64,000 nt of DNA from Plantago ovata (Eukaryota; Streptophyta; Magnoliopsida; Lamiales; Plantaginaceae), in contig CM051458.1 in assembly GCA_028274465.1 (NCBI GenBank), positions 57,401,253 to 57,465,252 on the forward strand, written 5' to 3'. A program made the translations under genes and the position numbers. Positions 56,176-64,000 of this stretch are shown in pieces; the stretch's first letter is position 1; each line of letters starts with the position of its first letter. A model generated the notes under the pieces. That model worked only from the letters and a program-made list of their open reading frames with translations. It was not told where the DNA came from and ran no database searches.

Positions 56176-56843
56176 GTATTGGATATACTAAGACTAGCAA
56201 CGAGGAAACCACTCAAAATGTGGTTAGAAACCTCAAAGGTTGTTGGATTCTTAAGCTGGAAGACCTACTTGCAAATGATTTCTTTCCAACTGCTGTGTTG
56301 AATCAGCTTTATACTTGGATTGATCTTAAGGTTGCAAAGAAAGAAATGGATCCTCCTCCCTACCCAAGGAAAATTGCTTCAAAATGGCTGAATACTGAAA
56401 TCTTAGTGAGAAGAAGCTCCATCAGCAAGAAGATGAGGCAAGAACCTGAACTCATCAAGCCGGTGGATGTTGCTTATTACAATGACCCTATAACCAACAA
56501 GTCCAAAAAGAAATATCACTTGATTCCTTATGAATATTTCTATCTTATTGCAAAGGATAAAAAAGAAGACGTCCGTTGGTTAAGGAAGATTCATGCCAAC
56601 AAGGGAATTTCAGACACTCAACTAGTTCATGCTATCAATTGGTGTATGCACTTATGGGTAATACACTATAAAGAATTGAATGGTCAAACTCATCACTATA
56701 CTGCATGTAAGAATGCAAGACTAATTCAACTTGAAGCCTGCAAACTTCTTGAAGATTACGAGAAGGACTGCGTTGAATTTACTACCCTTGCTATGAAGAG
56801 TGTGAAAGATATTCTCAAAGAATCCTCTGCTGGACAAGCTTAG
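56176..56843 (+). pseudogene. Sirevirus accessory ORF, copy iv (C-terminal domain)
   Basis: The open frame has about 220 residues and no internal break. It carries the conserved C-terminal domain: NEETTQNVVRNLKGCWILK, then LANDFFPTAVLNQLYTWIDL, PYPRKIASKWLNTEI, IPYEYFYLIAKDKKEDVRWL, RKIHANKGISDTQLVHAINW, HHYTACKNARLIQLEA and LLEDYEKDCVEF. It begins at the exact codon where copy iii stops (VGTGI), with the 5-bp duplication GTATT on both sides, so it is the missing 3' half of copy iii. It is the best-preserved version of the domain in the window and has a normal stop at 56841-56843. I do not recognise the fold. The pattern of aromatic and charged residues suggests a globular, soluble domain. 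Confidence 0.75.
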
Positions 56844-57104
56844 AGATTCTTTTAAAATCTTTCCTTGTGTAATGATTGTAATAGTTATCTATGCTCTTTC
56901 TTGTAAAACTTACTACTGAAAGATAACTACCAGCAATCAACTTTTTGACTCTTATTGGTTCTTGATGCTGCAAATTATTTATGCTTAATGTTTTATTATT
57001 CAAGTATGTTTGCATTAATCAAATGATTTATTCAACATCAGGAACCTCTAAAAGGGTAACAATTAATTTAGCCATGGATTGCTGTCATCAAAAAGGGGGA
57101 AATT
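56844..57104 (+). other. 3' UTR and polypurine tract of Sirevirus copy iii/iv
   Basis: AT-rich 3' UTR ending in CATCAAAAAGGGGGAAATT (57086-57104), which abuts the LTR and is the polypurine tract. Confidence 0.85.
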
Positions 57105-58631
57105 TGTTAGGAAACTTGTAATTTGGATGAACAGATTACCATGCTAAATTAAGAACAGTCCAGTGATTAGTACTCTTAAGGTCCATAGGAAATTAGAATT
57201 TTTAAGGACATTGTAAAAGATGAACATTTGCTGAAGACTTAGTATAGGTACTAGATAGGTTCTTTTGTTTGCTGAAACAATCTATTGAAGTTTAAGAACC
57301 ACCCAGAAGACTTGAAGACTTGAAGATTTGAAGACAAGAAGACTTGAAGTTTGCTGAGATTTGGTATCTATATACGGCACATATTATAGTAAACTAAAGT
57401 ACAGATTTCAGCAAAGCAATAAAGACAAGTGTAAAACTTGAGTCTGCTGAGCTGATACAACGTACTAAAGTAACTACATGTGACCTTACTTGCTGAAGTA
57501 GTACTTACATTTGTGCTCCAAGTTTCAAACGTTGAAAAAGGTCAAAGAGCATTAAATGAAAAGCATGCCGTTCTGAAAATGCTGAACACGCTGCAGACAG
57601 TGGCAAGATAGTGACATTTTTTCGCTCCGGCTTAGAATTTTAAAATTCAAACGGTACCAAGAAATCACTATAAATAGAGACCCTTAGGCAGTGAAAGAAA
57701 GTGTGTCAACAACGTGATCTTACACTCACTTGTGCTTTCAAACTCACATCTTTCTTAAGCTCAGTACTGTCTAAAGATCCGACCCAAGACTTAAGCTTGA
57801 AACAAAAGCTACTTGTGAAGAAGTAGAACTTTAGCTAAAAAATTGGTTAAGTGTTCTTTCTCCTAAACAAGAAATAGTCTTGACACCCAGACACAATATA
57901 CTTATAACTGAAAAGTTATTCAGTTGAGTTTCTTAAAATTACTTGGTATTAGCTGAAAAGTTAATCTCATAAGTGATCTTCACCCAAAACCTCTCTAACT
58001 GATAAAACACCCTTTTACAGGCGTGAAATTCAGGGGGAACTAATCAAGCAAGGATTTGCTGATAAGTATCCCAAGTTTGGTGGAGAACAAGGTTATAGTT
58101 CACTGGTTAGGTTGGAAACAAAGCAAGGATGCTTTGGTTTCTGGAATTCTAGTAGATTAGGTGTTGTAAGGAACCTCATCATTTATCTTAGTGAATTCAG
58201 TCCTAGCAAGGACAAAGTGGACTAGTTGAGGGATTACGCCACCCTCAGATACCACTATAAAATGTTTGTGTGATTTACTTACTGCGTTTACATTTCAGCA
58301 AAGCTTTACCTTAGTTATTGTAGTTTCTCTCAAAAAGCCTTCACTCAGCAGACTTGTTTTAAATTTGTCTTGCTTAAACCTGCTGAGTGATTGTTTTATC
58401 AAAAGCACTAAATTTCGAAAGACTTCCTCTCTTTGATTATTTAAGTATTAGCAAAACTTACTACTGAGCAAGTATTAAGTACCTTGTTGAGAAATTTGTT
58501 TTATGTATCAGCATAAGTCTTTACTGTAAAGTAAAAGCACCTTGTTGAGAAAGTCTTAGACGGAGAAAAAGTTTTAGAGACTATTCACCCCCCCCCCTCT
58601 AGTCTCTACTTGTTGTCTAAAGGGACCAACA
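57105..58631 (+). mobile_element. 3' LTR of the Sirevirus carrying copy iii/iv (1527 bp)
   Basis: It begins TGTTAGGAAACTTG and ends GGGACCAACA. The C-tract hairpin is at 58575-58608 with stem TAGAGACTA/TAGTCTCTA. It is diverged from the other three LTRs, consistent with an older element into which the younger one inserted. Confidence 0.88.
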
Positions 58632-58895
58632 AACCAAAAAATAAAAGGTGTTGATTCTGATCGCCCAACAGGCCACCAGTAACCGCTGTAGCCAACTGTG
58701 TTGGGAAACTCCCCCTCCTATTTTTTTTTTTATCATTATCTTTTATATTATGTGATATTATTATTATCTTTTTAAAAAAGATTATATTAAAATTCATCAT
58801 TTTTTCCCATCTATAAATAGAACTAACTTCATTACATTTTACACACTTTTAAAAACCCTCATTTTATTCAATTACTCTCATTCTCTCCTAACCAA
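58632..58895 (+). promoter_or_regulatory. upstream region and promoter of the Myb-like pseudogene
   Basis: AT-rich sequence with a good TATA box, CTATAAATAG, at 58811-58820, about 75 nt before the ATG, and a CT-rich leader (ACTCTCATTCTCTCC). Nothing else is seen in the 180 bp before it. Confidence 0.55.
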
Positions 58896-59800
58896 ATGGA
58901 TCCAAATGAAGATTTCTTTCCAGATTTGTATTCTACTTATCAAAACACACAAAACTCTGAAATTTCTCAAGTTATCAAACATATTCGAACACTCAGTTTC
59001 CACCGAATCCCACTCAAAATACCCCGGGCCTCAAAATGTTACGAACTCGACCCCTCAAAATGTTACGAACTCGAATAATCAAGGGGTGGTTTGGGAGTCC
59101 TTTAAAGATGTCACCCTAATGTCAGCATGGGTTTACGTCAGCCAAAATGCAATTGTTGGCGCTGGTCAGAAAGGTGATACCTTTTGTGAATCAGGTTATA
59201 AGTTATATGAGAAAGCGCGAGAAGAACACCCCGAAAAAATTGGAAAGTGTACCATAGAGTCAATGAGAGCTCGTTGGACGCGGCTCAACAAAAACTTGCA
59301 TTAGTTGTTGCAAGGAAGCCTATAGCCGGAAAACGAGCGGAATGAGTATGGGAGATGTTGAGGCTATATCTAACAAGCTTCATAGTATGGACAAGAATGG
59401 TGGATTTCCGCATGGTCTTGTGTTTGAAACAGTTATGCGCCATGTACCCAAGTGGGAGTTGATTTATGGTGGACGAAAAAGAAGGCCTCATCCAGATGCA
59501 ACAGATTCCGGGCAAGAAGGTCATGGTAGTTCAAACAAATTCAAGAACCGATGATGATGATGCGGCATAACTAAAAGGCAGCTCAAAGGTGTGGCATCTT
59601 CATCAACTGCTGTGATTCCAGATGAATTTACTAATGAGCTGTGTGCAATGAGGATCACACATGAGAAAGAACTTGAGGTGAAGGTCGGATTTGAGAAAAA
59701 GAAGCTGAATGCCAATTTGTTGAATGGTTTGTTGGCTAAACCGAATCTAACTGGCCAAGAAGAACAGGTCAAGAATCGCTTGTTGGCAGAGTACCTTTAA
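58896..59800 (+). pseudogene. Myb/SANT-like protein (PIF/Harbinger- or NAM-associated type), broken
   Basis: The ATG at 58896 starts MDPNEDFFPDLYSTYQN. After a frameshift near 59000-59040 the next frame carries VVWESFKDVTLMSAWVYVSQ, NAIVGAGQKGDTFCESGYKL and SMRARWTRLNKNL, the Myb/SANT-like pattern common in plant proteins linked to PIF/Harbinger transposons and annotated with a NAM-associated C-terminal domain. That C-terminal part is recognisable in 59340-59800 (FKNR, then ITHEKELEVKVGFEKKKL and AEYL-stop). Stops and frameshifts lie at about 59304, 59550 and 59580. It could be a host gene relic or the second gene of a Harbinger element; I see no terminal inverted repeats. Confidence 0.6.
59029..59076 (+). 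repeat. 24-bp tandem duplication in the Myb-like pseudogene
   Basis: The unit CCTCAAAATGTTACGAACTC plus four bases occurs twice back to back. It encodes a repeated PQNVTNST-type peptide and lies next to the frame change. Confidence 0.8.
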
Positions 59801-61460
59801 TTATCACTGTCTTTTTATTGTCGTAATGCATTACTATGTCTTTGTATTATTTCAGTTATTTTTGATTTAGCTCCATTATATATAATTATGTTTGTAATCG
59901 GGTGTATTTGCTATTTTCAAATGTAAGGCATATTGCTTCTTATTGATTATTTTTTTTGAAATGGCAAAATTTTATTAATAGCGAGCATAAGGAATGCTCG
60001 AAAGTGATTACAACTGAAATACACGGAGACACTCCTCCGAACAATCACCATCTACAGATATCTTATACTTAATCCCACCATAATTATATTCCAACATCCA
60101 CCTATATACACCATCTATGACACCATAATTTCAATCCAGAGAAACCTCAATCTGAAACGGATGATGCATGCCCGAATATTATAATGAATGCCTCAATCAT
60201 CACCATTAGTATGTAACCTCAAAATATTCATATTTTCAGTAATGACCATGATATTAAATTTATCCAACAGAACCACTTGCATACCGCATCAATTCAAACC
60301 TGTATCAAGAACTTGAACAAAGATATCAAATATACCCATACAACCGCAACGCAGAAAACTACCCTATTTTTAATATGAAAACCATACTAACTTGGGTCTT
60401 ACACCCGTACAAACACACCGTCACTAAAAGCATCCAACCCCTTAGAATGAAAAGGCAGAGGACAAGGTAATTAGCCCCATCGTACTAAGTCACCGTGATT
60501 GAAAATTAACCAACAGGACTATTAGTCGCTTAGAATGTGCCGTATGAATTAAGGAATTTAAACCACAAGCCATCCTTTCATATTAAAAATAAGAAGCTTC
60601 GACCATATACACATCATCACAATCATTCACCCACCATCGGCAAATTCACCATCCAAGACAAGCTAGTTCCAACCTGCAAGAAAAATCCTCCCTCGTCCTT
60701 GATCAAGATCAAGTGAGTACCCATCCCACAAGAAACAACACTACACCATGACCCGACAATAATCAACTGAGAGTGAGGCGGCCCATAAGCAACCCTACAA
60801 ACGTGCTACCCGCACAACTACAATTCAAGCACAACAAGTGCCAGGCACATCAAGCTAGGACGTGTAATCCGAACACTAAAATATACTCGAGTGCAGCACT
60901 TTAAAGTCCGGAAACCTTCATAGGACTCATGAGAGCAAAACCAAAAAACCAACCTCAAAAGAAATCCAAACAATAAACTTGTGCTACCCGATTCCACTAT
61001 CAAACAAGGTAATGAGTGGAGAGGGCACAACCGACACGGTCGTGTTATCCAAACCAAACACATCACCCGATGACAAGATTCTTAATAATCGGACACAAAT
61101 CTATCACCATAAAGCATCAAAGCCTCATAACCCAATAATGCCGCAAAACCATATTAAAACACATCCAAACAAATTAATAATCCAATATAATACACCCAAC
61201 ACGTTCGAAATATAAACCACGGAGAATCACAATACCTGTTCCATACCCCCCATTTGGTCCAAGTCCCATGACATACTATACAAGCCTCTGGTAATTGTGA
61301 TCATGTGTATCCCTCCTAAGCCAACAATCCATCATCTTAAACACCATGTCACCAATGTAAATAATCCTCTGCCATACTTCCTTCACTCACGTGATCCCCA
61401 TAATCCATGCACTCACGCCACCCTCACTATAAACAGACCCCAGAGCGCCTGGTAGTATCC
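59801..61460 (-). other. non-coding; probable LINE 3' end in antisense
   Basis: A poly-T run (59950-59957) followed by GAAATGGCAAAATTTTATTAA resembles the polyadenylated 3' end of a plant LINE on the minus strand. Beyond it about 1.4 kb of AT-rich sequence has no ORF that I can assign to a LINE reverse transcriptase. Nothing else is recognised up to the LTR at 61461. Confidence 0.35.
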
Positions 61461-62582
61461 TGTCTGAACGTGTATTTTACACCTTTATTCGAGTCCTTTT
61501 TCACCTATTTTGCTATCCTCTATGTTAATTTAGCTATATTATAGTGCATTTTATTAGAATAGTATCACGTTTCCCTTGAGTTTCCATTTTTCAGGTTTTA
61601 GGTGAAAAACGTGATTTTCCGGGCAATTATATTGAAGAGAACGAAGAATCGGTGTTTCGTGATCATCCCATGGTGTATCTAGAAGACCAAAAACGCATCA
61701 AAAACGCGTTTTTCGCCGACAGGAGCTCCCGGGCGGTTCCCCCGGGATGTGGGGCGGTTTGCCCCACACCAGGCGGTTCGCCCGGTGTCTGGGGCGACTC
61801 GCCCCACGCGTTCCGAACTCCTATATAGTTGCTTCTGTTTCTACGTTTTTAATACTTTTCTCAGACCTTTTTTCATATCTTTTCACATAGTTTTAGGTAG
61901 GAATTTCCCAGAGCCTGTTCTGGAAATTCTTAGCATAGGAGACTATTTTTCTTATCAATTGGAGGATTATCTTGCTTGTGAGTTCGCAATTCTTCGGAGA
62001 TTGACAACCTTCGTCGGTAACATTGTATCTCACGATTTTTCTATTTATATTTATATCTTTCAACATGTTTTCATTCAATCTTGCTTTGATTTCTATTGAT
62101 TGCATGACATCTATGAGTAGCTAAATCTATCGTTGGTGATAGTATGTGATTTCCTGGCTAGGGTTCTTAATTATGCATGATGGCTGTAACGCGAATCAGA
62201 CTTTGAGTTATTGCTTTATTTCTTTGATCTATCTAAGCCCTCTATCTTCGTAGTGTTGAATTGAACGGAACACATTGGACAATTTATGATCTTAGATTTG
62301 TATGCAAAACGATCGGGTACTTCATGCATGATTATTAACCTGATGCTTTGAATGATCATACTATCACTAACCTTCATTATTATTGATAAGAGAAATCTGC
62401 GCTAAGTCGTTTGTTGAGTTTATAGTTTAAGTTAAATTAGATAAAGCTAGTTATAGTCCTTAGAGATCGACACTCGAGGTTATTTTACTGCTACACTAAG
62501 GTTTTCGTTGTAGTTGTGAATTGCCTTTGGCTAAAAACAAATTTATTTGATTAATTGAGTCTGACAAACTTTCGGTTCATCA
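61461..62582 (+). mobile_element. 5' LTR of gypsy E7 (family A, diverged, 1122 bp)
   Basis: It begins TGTCTGAACGTG, changed from the family start TGATGAATGTG, and ends GGTTCATCA next to the PBS. Palindromes at 61726-61808 (CGGGCGG, GGGGCGA and related arms) precede CCTATATAG (61830-61838). Confidence 0.83.
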
Positions 62583-62585
62583 AAT

Positions 62586-62603
62586 TGGCGCCGTTGCCGG
62601 GGA
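62586..62603 (+). promoter_or_regulatory. primer-binding site, tRNA-Asp type, E7
   Basis: TGGCGCCGTTGCCGGGGA, complementary to the tRNA-Asp 3' end. Confidence 0.92.
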
Positions 62604-62721
62604 CTATACTCCTTTTTTCTGTTTAGCTTTTATATATTTTCAGCATTCAATTCCTAGTTTTAGTAGTTTTCTTTAATTTGATCTCTCTGATACTCTCTTC
62701 TTAGCTTGTTACAGACAGTGT
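62604..62721 (+). other. 5' leader of E7
   Basis: Short T-rich leader, nearly identical to the E6 leader at 51348-51472. Confidence 0.65.
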
Positions 62722-64000
62722 ATGCGAAGTACACGATCTAGGGGAACACCACTTGCTGAACCAATCGCTGAAATCGACAGAGTCTACCACCAAAGAAGGC
62801 GACTACTTCGACGACGTGAACTAGAGGAAATAGAGGATACCGATTTCTCTGAATCTCTACACAGTCTTTTTTAAGGAAATCGTCGTAATGGCAGAAGCTA
62901 GACCACTGAAATCATGGGTTCAACCCACTAAGGGTCGTATGAGGGGACCGACGATTGTTCTTCCGCCTGCAACTCGAGATCTGGAAATAAAAACCACGTG
63001 TTCCAACAACTTCTGAGGTTCTATGGCTTGGCAAGGGAAGATGTGATGGGGTACTTGCACGATATCGATGACTTCGTCAACCAACTCCCACGACCCGGAG
63101 CTGAAATAACAGCGGATGAGTTGAGAATGAATGTTTTTGCTATGGGGCTTGGCGACAGAGCCAAGTCATGGTTGAGTTCTCTACAGGCGGGTTCGCTTGA
63201 TACTTGGGAAAAGGTTTTTTCAGCATTCATGGAGAAATACTTTCCTCACACCTTGACTACCGCGCTTAAGGCGCAAATCACTGGATTCAAACAAGACTAT
63301 GATGAGACCATCTACACCGCGTTTGAGAGGTTCCAAGACCTCATGAACAAGTGCTCTCACCATGGTTTTGAGCTTTCGGTCTTGTCCAACACTTCTACAA
63401 TGGACTGACCTTTGAGAACCAGCAAGTGGTGTATTTCCAATGCCGCGACAATATTTGGAGGAAACCGCGGAAGCCATTTGGGCGGTTTTCGAAAGACTTG
63501 CTAAGGGTTCGCAATTCAAGGATCCAAGAGCGATGGTTAGGAGACGTGGTCCTGAAGCTCCACCTACTCAGGAGGCCCCTATGTATGGGGGAAATGGGGA
63601 TCGATTCAAGTGCTTTACCAATGAGTTGAAACAAGTCCTCAAGAGCTCCGCTGGAACAGCTATGTCGAATGAAGTTTGCCGAATATGCAAGAACTATGGG
63701 CATGCAACTCATATGTGTAGATCGGAGCTTGCATATGATGATGGCAATTGGGTTCAAGGAAGCGAAGAGGAAGCTTTTGCTACGGAATTTGGTACTCAAG
63801 AAGCTAGCTACAGACAAGATGGTAGGAATCCGCGAGGTGGATTTTGGAGAAGAGGGTTCCTAAACAATCAAGGATATGCACCGGCTAGCCAAACTTATGG
63901 CCCTAACCAAGACCATAGTAAGCTTAGCTATGGTAATGATCACTGCGAGAACCCTGCTCCCAAAGAGCAACCGAAATCGAAGATAGCTCTACTGATGGAA
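62722..64000 (+). pseudogene. gypsy E7 gag, runs off the window
   Basis: The ATG at 62722 starts MRSTRSRGTPLAEPIAEIDR, homologous to E5 and E6. A T insertion near 62868 introduces a frameshift and stop. The capsid block (FYGLAREDVMGYLHDIDDFV) is at about 63010-63080 and the CCHC knuckle (CRICKNYGHATHMC) at about 63675-63720. Further frame changes lie near 62985, 63380 and 63480. The window ends inside gag at the LLME block, before protease. Confidence 0.85.

Noticed and set aside
60818-61066. 82-residue minus-strand ORF in the LINE-like region
   Set aside because: No reverse transcriptase or endonuclease motif can be seen and the neighbouring sequence has no continuation.

Overview
This window looks like repeat-saturated intergenic DNA from a flowering plant, probably a large-genome eudicot. 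The evidence is nested Ty3/gypsy (Athila-like) and Ty1/copia (Sirevirus-like) LTR retrotransposons, a small TRIM element, a CACTA DNA transposon, primer-binding sites matching plant tRNA-Asp and initiator tRNA-Met, plant-type introns, and only one candidate non-LTR gene, which is broken. I cannot name the species. Three runs of exactly 100 N (13163-13262, 34697-34796, 54898-54997) are scaffold gaps.

Layout. 1-1057: 3' part of a minus-strand gypsy gag-protease (E1). 1058-5741: 3' LTR, 3' non-coding region, integrase, RNase H and a remnant of reverse transcriptase of a second minus-strand gypsy (E2) inserted in E1. 5742-10138: a minus-strand element (E3) with a gag-like ORF but no protease or pol seen, a complete TRIM with target duplication inside the gag, one full LTR and a truncated LTR copy. 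10139-13162: badly eroded plus-strand Sirevirus pol. 13263-19232: minus-strand gypsy family B with 5' LTR, PBS, gag-protease, a palindrome cluster, and a spliced accessory ORF. 19233-21876: gypsy E5 gag, PBS and 5' LTR. 21877-28359: plus-strand Sirevirus accessory ORF (copy i) carrying two solo gypsy LTRs. 28360-34692: minus-strand Sirevirus 3' LTR and accessory ORF (copy ii). 34797-38599: CACTA transposon. 38600-39810: plus-strand Sirevirus LTR. 39811-50117: minus-strand Sirevirus pol plus accessory ORF (copy iii), with a solo gypsy LTR in the reverse transcriptase. 50136-54897: plus-strand gypsy E6. 54998-58631: Sirevirus LTR, C-terminal half of an accessory ORF (copy iv) and its 3' LTR. 58632-61460: Myb/SANT-like pseudogene and a probable LINE tail. 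61461-64000: gypsy E7 LTR, PBS and gag.

Themes. (1) The gypsy elements carry clusters of short palindromes with a GCG-NNN-CGC core. Each family has different arms, yet the dyad symmetry is kept. One cluster lies just upstream of the LTR TATA box in most families and a second lies inside the element after gag-protease. (2) The Sirevirus elements carry a long accessory ORF 3' of pol, with its own TATA-type promoter, several short introns, acidic and basic tracts and a conserved C-terminal domain. The heptamer TTGCTGA/TCAGCAA is strikingly frequent throughout these elements, and an array of six stem-loops lies between pol and the accessory ORF. (3) Copies iii and iv of the accessory ORF are two halves of one gene, split by an element with target duplication GTATT. 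Their opposite orientation implies that the contig 34797-54897 is inverted in the scaffold, or that a real inversion occurred.

No intact host gene is visible. Nearly every coding region is disrupted, so most are reported as pseudogenes.
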